The position numbers and the translations under genes were made by a program. Positions 1 through 9,564 of a stretch of DNA of 64,000 bases are shown here, piece by piece. Source of the DNA: JAIUNP01 sp020161975 (GTDB lineage Bacteria > Pseudomonadota > Alphaproteobacteria > Rhizobiales > Beijerinckiaceae); the NCBI GenBank assembly GCA_036745275.1, contig DAIOGK010000004.1:62001-126000 (forward strand). Reading direction: 5' to 3'. Position 1 is the first letter of the stretch. Each line of letters opens with the position of its first letter. Under the pieces are notes generated by a model. It worked only from the letters and a program-made list of their open reading frames with translations, searched no databases and was not told where the DNA came from.

Positions 1-2069
<2,069 letters not shown>

Positions 2070-2193
2070 TTCGGCTTCGCTTTGGGCGCAAGGGTAACCA
2101 CGCGGACCTCCGGGAGGCGCGCGGGCGACGGTGAGTTCTGTTTGCTAAAGCGCCGCTATAGCGGGGCAAGGGCCGAAGGGGAAGGGAAAAAGG

Positions 2194-2700
2194 GTGCGGT
2201 GGATAAATCAGGGCCCCATGCCACCTGCCAGGGCCGCGCGCATAACCATCGGCGGCATGACAACCCTGCCGTTTCCGGCTATCCCGCAAGCCATGCTCGC
2301 GCTTCTTCGTCAGTTTACAGCTTTCTTCGGCGTCGGCCTTATCGCCGCGATTGTGCACTACGGTGTTCTGATCACCGGCGTGGAGGGCTTTGGTCTGCGC
2401 GCGGTGCCTGCGACGCTCACCGGGTATGTTCTCGGCGGCTTCGTCTCCTACATCCTCAACCGCCGCCACACCTACCGTTCGGATCGTCCGCACGGGGAAG
2501 CCGGCTGGCGCTTTGCCGTGGTTGCCGGGGTCGGCTTTCTCCTGACCTACGGGCTGATGAACGTGTTCGTCGAGCGCTGGGCCCTGGCCTATCTGCCGGC
2601 GCAGGTCGTGACCACCGGCATCGTGCTGGTGTGGAGTTTCTTTGCGCACAAGTGGTGGTCGTTTGGACCGTCGGGCGACCAGCGCAACAGCGTGAACTGA
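2194..2700 (+). CDS. GtrA-like family membrane protein
   Basis: About 168 residues with four hydrophobic segments and the family signature around GYVLGGFVSYILNRRHTYRS, ending in a segment with VWSFFAHKWWSFG. GtrA-like proteins are small four-helix inner-membrane proteins, thought to help flip or move lipid-linked sugars in cell-surface polysaccharide synthesis. The precise substrate cannot be told. The start is uncertain: GTG at 2194 has the purine-rich GAAGGGGAAGGGA upstream, but ATG at 2218 or 2257 (MTTLPFPAIP) would give a more typical length. It stands alone between divergent carB and a convergent methyltransferase, so the neighbours give no pathway. Confidence 0.85.
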   Translation: MRWINQGPMPPARAARITIGGMTTLPFPAIPQAMLALLRQFTAFFGVGLIAAIVHYGVLITGVEGFGLRAVPATLTGYVLGGFVSYILNRRHTYRSDRPHGEAGWRFAVVAGVGFLLTYGLMNVFVERWALAYLPAQVVTTGIVLVWSFFAHKWWSFGPSGDQRNSVN

Positions 2701-2713
2701 AGGCCCTCAGCAT

Positions 2714-3427
2714 TCACTGACCGCTATCGTCCTTCCTTGCCTCAAAGCTCATGCGCGCCGGATTGTGGCCGATGTTCCGCGCCATGCGCCGGCCGGTAAA
2801 GCCGTGCTCCCTGAGCCGCGCCAGAATCTCGGCTTCAGTATGGGTTGAAAGCCCGAGTTCACCGCGCAGCTTGCGGTAGTCCGAAAGCGCAGTGCGCACG
2901 AGCCCCACACCCGCGGCGATGAGAAAGCCGCCCTCCCTCGCAAAGGTCAGCAGCGCCATGGCGTCAGTGACCGGCGAGACATCAGGTGGGATCACATCGG
3001 CAAGGATCAGCCGCCCCTCAGGCTTCAGCTTGTCCTTCCAGGTAAGGAGGCTGTCGTCGAATGTCGCATCGTCGAGATATTGCAGGACCGAATTTGCAAC
3101 GATGAGGTCGATGCTGTCATCGGCGAGCGCGGAAAGATCCTCAGGCGCGACCGGTATAATGCGCGGGTCATTCGCAAACTGCGCGGCGATTTTCGCACGC
3201 GTGTTCGGCGCGGCATCGCACAGGTACAGCCGCGCACATTTCGCAGCAACAAGATCGGCAGCGGTTGCTTCTCCGGAGCCGTGGTCCAAAACAACCGCAT
3301 CCGGCCCAGGCACAAGCGCCGCAATGTCCTTGGCCACCTGACGGTAGTGCAGCATCTTGTGGCGCGGGTTGACGTAGATCGACGTGTCCCTGTTCCAGAA
3401 GTCTACCCAGCCGGACGTCTCGCTCAT
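2714..3427 (-). CDS. Class I SAM-dependent methyltransferase
   Basis: A 237-residue cytoplasmic methyltransferase. The SAM-binding motif I is VVLDHGSGEATA, an acidic residue follows at the end of strand 2 (YLCDAAP), and motif IV lies around DLIVANSVLQYLDD. These match the Methyltransf_11/25 group. The substrate is unknown. The N-terminus (GWVDFWNRDTSIYVNPRHK) recalls methyltransferases acting on small molecules or lipids. ATG at 3427 is chosen because AAGGGTAAGGC lies just upstream; a TTG 42 nt further up is less convincing. It ends only 13 nt from the convergent GtrA-like gene. The upstream gap of about 250 nt carries a promoter that faces the other way. Confidence 0.85.
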   Translation of the reverse strand: MSETSGWVDFWNRDTSIYVNPRHKMLHYRQVAKDIAALVPGPDAVVLDHGSGEATAADLVAAKCARLYLCDAAPNTRAKIAAQFANDPRIIPVAPEDLSALADDSIDLIVANSVLQYLDDATFDDSLLTWKDKLKPEGRLILADVIPPDVSPVTDAMALLTFAREGGFLIAAGVGLVRTALSDYRKLRGELGLSTHTEAEILARLREHGFTGRRMARNIGHNPARMSFEARKDDSGQ

Positions 3428-3501
3428 GCTTGCCTTACCCTTGCGTCGCCCCATGCCTAACCGGGGCAATCTTCTCGCTTAACAAAAAATGAAACTGCTC
3501 T

Positions 3502-3526
3502 GGAACCATTTTCGCACCTGCCCGTT
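3502..3526 (+). promoter_or_regulatory. Candidate EcfG (general stress sigma) promoter
   Basis: GGAAC at 3502-3506, a spacer of exactly 16 nt, then CGTT at 3523-3526. This matches the GGAAC-N16/17-CGTT consensus known for the alphaproteobacterial general stress sigma factor EcfG. It faces the small membrane protein gene at 3681, with a leader of roughly 150 nt. Seen directly: the match and its direction. Inferred: stress-induced transcription. Confidence 0.6.
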
Positions 3527-3537
3527 ACAGGCAGGAC

Positions 3538-3554
3538 GGGAACGGATTGTTCCC
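3538..3554. repeat. Short perfect inverted repeat in the stress-gene leader
   Basis: GGGAAC-GGATT-GTTCCC: six-base arms with a 5-nt centre, lying 12 nt downstream of the EcfG-like -10. It could be an operator or an RNA hairpin in the leader. The left arm also contains GGAAC, but no CGTT follows at the right distance. Confidence 0.4.
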
Positions 3555-3680
3555 AGGGTTTCTGGTCAGCCTGTGTCGTAACGCACATCAATTGGCTAGC
3601 AAACCGTTAAGACGCAGATATGGGCGACAATCAACCGTTGCCCGGCAGAGACGGCGGGAAACCGCCAGAGGGAGTTGATG

Positions 3681-3899
3681 ATGAAAACGCAAGACCCCAT
3701 TCGCCTGAACGCTTTTCGTAAGAGCGCCGGACGCAGGAGCACGACTGCGATCGACCATCAGTTCCGCCTGTCCTTCGGTCTGGCCGCCATTCTGCTCGCT
3801 GCCTCGCTCACTGTCGGTCTGACTACCCTTTCAAGTGCACCTTCCGGCGTGGCGCCGGCGGCCCAGGCTTCCGCCGAGGTGGGCGCTGCGCGCGGCTGA
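3681..3899 (+). CDS. Small single-span membrane protein, unknown function
   Basis: A 72-residue protein, MKTQDPIRLN..., with a basic N-terminal part (RKSAGRRS), one hydrophobic segment (FGLAAILLAASLTVGLTTL), and an Ala/Pro-rich tail. I do not recognise a family. The start at 3681 fits the ribosome site GAGGGAG six nt upstream; ATG at 3678 is too close to it. An EcfG-type promoter lies upstream and a clear terminator downstream, so it looks like a stand-alone transcription unit. A positively charged N-terminus before one helix suggests insertion with the N-terminus inside. Some small Hyphomicrobiales proteins of this shape are stress-induced, but that role is inferred here only from the promoter. 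Confidence 0.65.
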   Translation: MKTQDPIRLNAFRKSAGRRSTTAIDHQFRLSFGLAAILLAASLTVGLTTLSSAPSGVAPAAQASAEVGAARG

Positions 3900-3925
3900 T
3901 CATCCTGGACTGTTGACGTTATGAG

Positions 3926-3950
3926 ACCCGGCCGCGATGGCCGGGTTTTT
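3926..3950 (+). terminator. Rho-independent terminator of the small stress gene
   Basis: ACCCGGCC at 3926-3933 pairs with GGCCGGGT at 3939-3946 around a 5-nt loop. The run of Ts starts at 3946. It lies 27 nt after the stop codon at 3899. Confidence 0.85.
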
Positions 3951-4143
3951 GTTTCTCAATTCCTCTCAAGCACCTCGGGATGAAGGATCATCGCTGTAGA
4001 AGCGGGTAGTCGGGAGCAATTGCCGCAATTTCGTCACCACTCCACCGCGCTTCAGCCGCCGAATCACAGGAAAAGAAACTGCTGCCAAGGATACCGCCGG
4101 TGTCCGGCCAGCCTGCCAAAACCGCTCAAGAGCGGAGAGTGAC

Positions 4144-4281
4144 ATGATCCGTAGCGCTCTGACTCGCGATTACCTTGCTGGCGCCATTATCGTTTCGGCG
4201 CTGCTGGCCGGAATTGTTCTGGCCTTTGCCACATTGCTACCAGCGGGCGTCAGAGCCGCGACGTTGGTGGGGCTCGGCTGA
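4144..4281 (+). CDS. Tiny single-span membrane protein, unknown function
   Basis: 45 residues, MIRSALTRDYLAGAIIVSAL..., with one hydrophobic helix of about 20 residues (about 12-33) and a short tail. It is preceded by GAGCGGAGAGTGAC, an acceptable ribosome site. Its general plan is that of the 72-residue protein at 3681: basic start, one helix, short Ala-rich end. The two lie near each other on the same strand, separated by a terminator and about 240 nt. There is no clear family. It stops 2 nt before the convergent methyltransferase ends. It may be real or chance; the ribosome site and clean helix favour real. Confidence 0.45.
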   Translation: MIRSALTRDYLAGAIIVSALLAGIVLAFATLLPAGVRAATLVGLG

Positions 4282-4283
4282 GT

Positions 4284-5048
4284 TCAGTCCACTACTGCCA
4301 GGCGTGGGCGCGGTGTCAACACCACGGACCAGTGGTTGATGAAATCCGCGCCCAGGACGTAGTGAAAGGGCGCGAAGCTCTGCATCAGGTCCTCTTCATA
4401 GAGGCTGACCGCCGCCTCCCGGCAGATCAAGAACTTCGGCGCCGCCACGATGTCTTCACGGTCGATAATGGCGAAGACGCGCATTTCCGGGTTTTTCTCC
4501 AGATAGCGCATCACGGTTGCAACCAGCGTCGGATAGCCCGGATGCAGCATATCATCGAGGCAGATGATGCCGTTTTCATGCAAAACGGCCGTGGCGAGCG
4601 CCAGATCCTTGGTGAGGCAGACGTCTGAATGGTCGCCATCAATGTGGATGAAGCGAACGACCCGGCCATCGAGCTTTTCGCGGAGATCCTGGACGGACAT
4701 GTCGCGCGTGTCGGCTTTCCAGACGACCATGTCCGCTTCGGGGATGCCATGCAGCGCGCAATTGGCGAGGAACTCGTCATAGGTCGACTCGCTTGGCCAA
4801 TTGAACAGGTCGATGGCCAGCCCCTTTTCGCCGGGGGCCGCCCCCATCATCATTGCGATGAAAAAGCGCCCCTTGAAGGCACCGATCTCCGCAATGCCAC
4901 CGGAGATTCCGAGCGCGGTCTGGCGCTTGAGAATATGTCCGACAATGGCGGCGGCAAAACGTGACGACATGCCCTTTACCGCCTCATAACCATCGGCAAG
5001 GAAGGCATCGAGACGCGGCAAGCCACTGCTGATCGGCGTATCGGTCAT
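4284..5048 (-). CDS. Class I SAM-dependent methyltransferase (Methyltransf_24 type)
   Basis: 254 residues. The glycine motif is IAEIGAFKGRF, the strand-2 acidic end is AIDLFNWP, and the IHIDGDHSDVCLTKDLAL segment with LDDMLHPGYP is typical of the TylF/Methyltransf_24 group, whose members often modify sugars or secondary metabolites. The substrate is unknown. The start at ATG 5048 (MTDTPISSGLP) is chosen because it follows the stop of the DUF486 gene by 13 nt; an upstream ATG at 5090 would overlap that gene. The pair is probably one transcript. It ends 2 nt from the tiny plus-strand gene, so they converge. Confidence 0.85.
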   Translation of the reverse strand: MTDTPISSGLPRLDAFLADGYEAVKGMSSRFAAAIVGHILKRQTALGISGGIAEIGAFKGRFFIAMMMGAAPGEKGLAIDLFNWPSESTYDEFLANCALHGIPEADMVVWKADTRDMSVQDLREKLDGRVVRFIHIDGDHSDVCLTKDLALATAVLHENGIICLDDMLHPGYPTLVATVMRYLEKNPEMRVFAIIDREDIVAAPKFLICREAAVSLYEEDLMQSFAPFHYVLGADFINHWSVVLTPRPRLAVVD

Positions 5049-5061
5049 CGGTCGTTCCGTC

Positions 5062-5415
5062 TCAACGTCCCTGAAAAATGAAGAAGGCACCCGCCGCGAT
5101 CAGGGCAAAGCCGACGGCATGGCGCCAAGTCAACGCCTCGCCAAGGACGGTAACTGAAAATACCGCGAAGACCAGGAGCGTGATGACCTCCTGCATCGTC
5201 TTGAGCTCAGCCGCCGTATAGAATTGGTGTCCGATGCGGTTGGCCGGTACAGCCAGCCAGTATTCAAAGAACGCGATGCCCCAGCTTGCCAGCACCGCTA
5301 GCCAAAGCGGAGACGCCTTGACCTTGAGATGGCCGTACCAGGCCACCGTCATGAAAATGTTCGAGGCGAAGAGGAGCAGGATTGGGGCAATCTGGGGCGA
5401 GGTCAGGGCGGGCAT
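5062..5415 (-). CDS. DMT-family / DUF486 four-helix membrane protein
   Basis: 117 residues with four transmembrane helices, starting MPALTSPQIAPILLLFASNI. The segment SWGIAFFEYWLAVPANRIGH is the DUF486 signature, and the last helix ends AGAFFIFQGR. DUF486 proteins are short relatives of drug/metabolite transporters, probably working as dimers; no substrate is known. ATG at 5415 gives the usual family length. The reading frame stays open far upstream, antisense to the outer-membrane gene, but that part is not coding. It is the first gene of a likely two-gene unit with the methyltransferase that follows 13 nt later. Confidence 0.9.
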   Translation of the reverse strand: MPALTSPQIAPILLLFASNIFMTVAWYGHLKVKASPLWLAVLASWGIAFFEYWLAVPANRIGHQFYTAAELKTMQEVITLLVFAVFSVTVLGEALTWRHAVGFALIAAGAFFIFQGR

Positions 5416-5694
5416 GGGCGATCTAGAATCATCCTTTGCAGTCGATGCGCTCACTATGCACAGCGCGGGTGCGTCCGTCCCGGACATCCTCGCTGTTGGC
5501 AAAAGTGGCAGTGTGCTGCGTATGTTTTGGGCAGCCTGCCGAGGCGCCGTGCAATTGTGCCACAGCAGTGTTGCTGCGACGCAACATTTCTCTAACAGCT
5601 TGAGTAAATTCCGCTTTTTCGACACTCGCACCGTTGATCTCTTTGATCGGGCGGCCTCATGGTCCGGAAAATTCTTCACCACAGGGGTTGCCTC

Positions 5695-6687
5695 ATGAAA
5701 TTCCGTTCCGCACTTGCCACGCTCGCCGTTGGCCTTTTTGCAACCCCGGTTCTGGCAGCCGATCTCGGCGCCCGCAAGCCGGCCCCGGTCGCCGCGCCGG
5801 TCTCGACCTCCTGCAAGGAGACGGCCCAGACGGCTGTGCCGGCGGATGCCTTTGGCTTCTCGACCGGTTCGGATGTGTCGGATGTCGGCGCGTGGGCGCT
5901 CGGCCTTGAGTATAACGGCGCTTTCAATGGCGGCGGCTTCAAGACCGGCCGTTTCGACGGTCACCTCGGCAAGATCCAGGCGAGCACCGCCTTCCTGCCG
6001 TGCTGGGAAGTGGGTCCTTATCTGCTCGGCACCACCGCCACTGGCAAGTATGACGGCGTGAGCGGCTCGGTGAAGTACAATTCCTACGGCGCGGGCGTCG
6101 AGAACAAGTACAAGATTTTCGGTCGCGCTACCCATGGTTTCGGCCTGACGCTGGTGTTCGATCCGAACATCCAGGGCTTCCATGCCAAGGATTCGACCCT
6201 CGTTGCGCCGTTCAGCTACAACAACACCCAGTTCAACTCGACCTATAAGATCCTGCTCGACAAGGAACTGATCACCGGCAAGCTCTGGGGCGTGGTGAAC
6301 GTGCAGTATGACCAGATCTGGACAGGCCGTTCGGCTGGCCTCACGCCGGACATTTCGAGCGATTACGTCCGCAACTCGAACCTGACGCTTTCCGCGGCCC
6401 TGTCCTATCAGGTCATGGATGGGCTCTTCCTCGGTGGCGAGGCGCGGTATGTCCGCACACATGCCGGATCGTTCTTCAACACCTACACGGGCGACGCGCT
6501 GTTCCTGGGGCCGACCGTCTACTGGCAGGCAACGAAGTCCCTCTCGCTCTCCGGCACATGGGGCATCCAGGCGACGGGCGACGCCAAGCTGCCGGCGACT
6601 GCCCCTGCCAACCTCCGCGGATCCGATCTGAACCTGATCACGGCGAACCAGCACATCGCCAAGTTCAAGCTCGGCTATTCGTTCTGA
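5695..6687 (+). CDS. Outer-membrane beta-barrel protein
   Basis: 330 residues with a clear signal peptide (MKFRSALATLAVGLFATPVLA) and a mature start ADLGARKPAPVAAP, like porins and Omp25-type proteins of Hyphomicrobiales. The body alternates short polar and aromatic strands, and the last residues, AKFKLGYSF, end in Phe, the usual sorting signal for insertion by the Bam complex. It probably forms a barrel in the outer membrane; pore or adhesion role is unknown. The mature part has a few cysteines (STSCKE and LPCWE), which may form one disulfide. The start at 5695 places the signal peptide correctly. A strong terminator follows. Confidence 0.85.
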   Translation: MKFRSALATLAVGLFATPVLAADLGARKPAPVAAPVSTSCKETAQTAVPADAFGFSTGSDVSDVGAWALGLEYNGAFNGGGFKTGRFDGHLGKIQASTAFLPCWEVGPYLLGTTATGKYDGVSGSVKYNSYGAGVENKYKIFGRATHGFGLTLVFDPNIQGFHAKDSTLVAPFSYNNTQFNSTYKILLDKELITGKLWGVVNVQYDQIWTGRSAGLTPDISSDYVRNSNLTLSAALSYQVMDGLFLGGEARYVRTHAGSFFNTYTGDALFLGPTVYWQATKSLSLSGTWGIQATGDAKLPATAPANLRGSDLNLITANQHIAKFKLGYSF

Positions 6688-6720
6688 TCCTGTCTTGCTT
6701 GACTGCTCATCAACCAACTT

Positions 6721-6745
6721 GCGGCGCTTCGGCGCCGCTTTTTGT
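6721..6745 (+). terminator. Rho-independent terminator after the outer-membrane gene
   Basis: GCGGCG at 6721-6726 pairs with CGCCGC at 6733-6738 around CTTCGG, followed by TTTTT. It sits just before the end of the convergent DUF1501 gene. Confidence 0.85.
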
Positions 6746-6750
6746 TGGTT

Positions 6751-7974
6751 TCATGCGACCAGTCCGGCGAGCGGACGGATCGCGCCACTTTCGGGGAACA
6801 CCGAGGCGTTGAGCACATTCGCGCCCAAGCCAACATGATCCTGAAGCAAGCCTTTCATGACTGCCCTCAGGTCCGTGGTCGGCCTGAGATCGCGGCGCTC
6901 GTGCAGGTTTGCTTCTTTCAGGCCGGGCCAATCGGCGATGATACACCCGCCCTTAACCGCACCGCCCGCCAGAAGCGCAACGGTCGCCGTGCCATGGTCT
7001 GTGCCCTCGGTGCCGTTGACGCGGGCCGTGCGGCCGAATTCGGTAACGACGAGAACCGCCGTTTCCTTCCACACCGTCTTCAACTGTTCCTCAATCGCAG
7101 CAAACGCGCCATCGAGCCCGCCGAGCAGATCGGCGAGGCGCCCCTTCGCGCCCCCCTCATTGGCGTGGGTGTCCCAGCCATCGAAGGCGAGGACAGCAAC
7201 ACGCGGCCCATCATCTGCTGCCATCAGGCGCCCGGCGCCCCGGGCCACTTGCACCATGCCGCGCGGATTGGCCGAGCCGCCCTGCGCCTTTTCGTCCATA
7301 CCGCCGGCTTTCGCCATCTTGTCGGTGTCGAGCCCGGCCTTCAGCGCCTTGTAGAGCGCCGGATCGCCATGCTGGTAAAGATCAAGCACACGGGCGGCGA
7401 GATCATCGCCGACGGGCTGCAACTGCGGCGGGGCCCAGCCGAGCACCGGCGCTGCACCGCGCAGGATGATCGGGGTGGTCGGGCCGACCGCGAGACCACC
7501 GCGCCCGGCAATCCGTTCACCAGCCGGCAGCGCCGCCATCGCCCGGTTCAGCCAGCCACTGTCAATACGCCCCACGCCCGGCAGGCCGGTTTCCAACACG
7601 TCCTGCCCGTCGAAGTGCGAGCGCTCGCGATAGGGCGAGGCCGCCGCGTGAATCACCAGCCCCTGTCCAGCCCTGTAGAGCCGCGCAAAATTCGGCATCG
7701 CCGGGTGCAGGGCGAAAAAGCCATCCAGCGGCAAGGCGGCGTGTTCACCCTCCTTCTGAAGCGCGATGCCGGCGCGCAGGGCCTCATAATCGGGATCGCC
7801 CAGCGGCGCGACTGTGGACAGACCATCAAGCGCGCCGCGTAGAATGACGACCAGCAACCGCGGATCACGCGCGCCAGCGGCATGGACAAAGTGCGGCAGA
7901 TGCGCCCAGGCGGTGAAGCTGACGCCCGCGCCCAGAAGCGCACGACGGGAGAGGGACGGCGTTTCGCACAGCAT
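6751..7974 (-). CDS. DUF1501 domain protein, Tat-exported
   Basis: 407 residues starting MLCETPSLSRRALLGAGVSF, a twin-arginine-type signal (SRRALLGAG), so probably exported folded to the periplasm. The body is DUF1501, which belongs to the alkaline-phosphatase/sulfatase superfamily in fold. The segments LVVILRGALDGLSTVAPLGDPDY, FDGWDTHAN and LVVTEFGRTARVN are typical of it. Its reaction is not established. The gene lies 1 nt after the DUF1800 gene, a pairing that is widely conserved, so the two proteins very probably act together. Confidence 0.92.
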   Translation of the reverse strand: MLCETPSLSRRALLGAGVSFTAWAHLPHFVHAAGARDPRLLVVILRGALDGLSTVAPLGDPDYEALRAGIALQKEGEHAALPLDGFFALHPAMPNFARLYRAGQGLVIHAAASPYRERSHFDGQDVLETGLPGVGRIDSGWLNRAMAALPAGERIAGRGGLAVGPTTPIILRGAAPVLGWAPPQLQPVGDDLAARVLDLYQHGDPALYKALKAGLDTDKMAKAGGMDEKAQGGSANPRGMVQVARGAGRLMAADDGPRVAVLAFDGWDTHANEGGAKGRLADLLGGLDGAFAAIEEQLKTVWKETAVLVVTEFGRTARVNGTEGTDHGTATVALLAGGAVKGGCIIADWPGLKEANLHERRDLRPTTDLRAVMKGLLQDHVGLGANVLNASVFPESGAIRPLAGLVA

Positions 7975-7975
7975 G

Positions 7976-9493
7976 TCAGCGCCTCAGGAATTCGGGGGAC
8001 ATGAGCAGGATCGCATGACCCTGCGGTTTGGTTTCGGCCCGGGAAATGGCAAGGTGTGTCTCGCGGGACAGTGTGCTGCCGTAGAGTTCCCCGGCCAGTT
8101 GCAGCGGATTGATCGGACCACCCATGCGCCGTGCCGTGGCAGCAGCCGCTTCCAGCCGGGTTTTCATCGCTTCGGGCGCAGCAATGCTGTCCACGCTGTC
8201 GGAATACCCGTTCGGACCATGCGGCCCCCAGAGCGGTTGACCGGCGGCGCTCAGCGCACCGTTGATTTCCCACGGCAATTCCGGCACCCGGTCAAAGGCG
8301 CGGAAGGTCGCGATGAGGTGCTCATAGGGCGTGCGCAATTTGACGAGTGGCACCGACCAGGCGCTTTCCGCTTCGATCAGCACACTGATTACTTTCCGGA
8401 GATCGCCTTTCGTCTCCAGAAAGCTGTGTTCGAGACGGGCCACCAGATCCTTCGGCGGATCATCGGAAATGAAATGCCGGGCCAACTTTCCAGCGATGAA
8501 GCGCGCTGTCGCCGGATGCCGGGCAAGATCGCGCAGGGCCGCGGCCCCCTGCCTCACGTCCCACTCCCCGTAGGTTTTCCCCAGAAGCGCATGGTCGCCG
8601 GGTTCGTGCGCATGGGCGTTGAAGGCAAAGGCGCCTGGCGCGGCAAGGCGGGCGTCCAGCCCGGCCACGGTCCAGCCGGTGATGATGCGCGCAAGGTTGG
8701 TGACATCCGCCTGCGCATAGCCGCCATTGACGCCAAGCGTGTGGAGTTCCAGGATTTCGCGGGCGAGATTTTCGTTCAGGCCGCGTTTCTGGTTCTTGCC
8801 CGCGCGGGAATTGGGGCCCACCGAACCACGGTTATCAAGAAAGATCAGCATGGCCGGATGCTGCTCGACAGCCAGCAGCATGTCTTCAAAACGCCCGAGC
8901 ACATGGGGGCGGATCGCCTCGCGCTCGAAGGGGCCGGCCAGCGCCCGCAGCGGCAGTCCCTTCTGGATCGACACAGCAAAATGATTCGACCAGAACATCA
9001 CCAGCCGTTCGACCAGACCCACCGGCTGGCGGATGGCATGAACCACACGCGCCTGCGCCTCGCGGCGATAGAACAGTTCGCCTACGCGGGGCGGCTCGGG
9101 CGGGCGCGGGGTCGTGGCGGGGGCAGCTTGCATCTGGCCGGCCTGCATCCCGCCGCCGCCCATGTCGTTGCCCATCGCAGGGGACGCCATCTGCGCTGCG
9201 GCTTTCCGCGTGCGCCGCGCTTCTGCAATCCGCGCTTCATCCGACAGGTGGACCGCGAACATCTCCGGCCCGCTCATCGGCGGGGCCGCGCCGCCCATGT
9301 CGATAAGGCTGCCGGCGATGATGCCCGTCCGGCTGGCGGCGATGATTTCATCGGTGGTGATCAGCGCTCCGGCAGGGGTCGCCAGTTCGGCCTGAAGCGC
9401 CGCGCGTGGGTCCGGCAGGGGCACCCCCTTGCGCGCGCCGAGGCCGAACCGCTGGCAGGCAATCAGCCGATCCGTCTCTGTTGAACGCGCCAT
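7976..9493 (-). CDS. DUF1800 domain protein
   Basis: 505 residues. The family start is RLIACQRFGLGARKG, then GELFYRREAQARVVHAI, the signature VMFWSNHFAVS, and NLAREILELHTLGVNGGY, all typical of DUF1800. No signal peptide is obvious, whereas the partner has one. A Met/Gly-rich stretch (GNDMGGGGMQAGQMQAA) lies near residues 105-125 and may be a flexible loop. Function is unknown; the conserved pairing with a DUF1501 protein is the only clue. It is the first gene of the two-gene unit. Confidence 0.92.
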   Translation of the reverse strand: MARSTETDRLIACQRFGLGARKGVPLPDPRAALQAELATPAGALITTDEIIAASRTGIIAGSLIDMGGAAPPMSGPEMFAVHLSDEARIAEARRTRKAAAQMASPAMGNDMGGGGMQAGQMQAAPATTPRPPEPPRVGELFYRREAQARVVHAIRQPVGLVERLVMFWSNHFAVSIQKGLPLRALAGPFEREAIRPHVLGRFEDMLLAVEQHPAMLIFLDNRGSVGPNSRAGKNQKRGLNENLAREILELHTLGVNGGYAQADVTNLARIITGWTVAGLDARLAAPGAFAFNAHAHEPGDHALLGKTYGEWDVRQGAAALRDLARHPATARFIAGKLARHFISDDPPKDLVARLEHSFLETKGDLRKVISVLIEAESAWSVPLVKLRTPYEHLIATFRAFDRVPELPWEINGALSAAGQPLWGPHGPNGYSDSVDSIAAPEAMKTRLEAAAATARRMGGPINPLQLAGELYGSTLSRETHLAISRAETKPQGHAILLMSPEFLRR

Positions 9494-9564
9494 GGCCTAC
9501 CTCCCGATGGATCGAGGCTAAGCCTGCAAAAATGTCATTCTCGTGAACGATTCGGCAACGGACC

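Noticed and set aside
3681..4281. Flp/TadG-type pilin subunits
   Set aside because: They are small with one helix, but lack the G/XXXXEY-type processing site, and no prepilin peptidase or tad genes are near.
5416..6717. Long minus-strand open frame continuing upstream of the DUF486 gene
   Set aside because: It is antisense to the outer-membrane gene, has no family features and no ribosome site. The DUF486 protein starts well at 5415.
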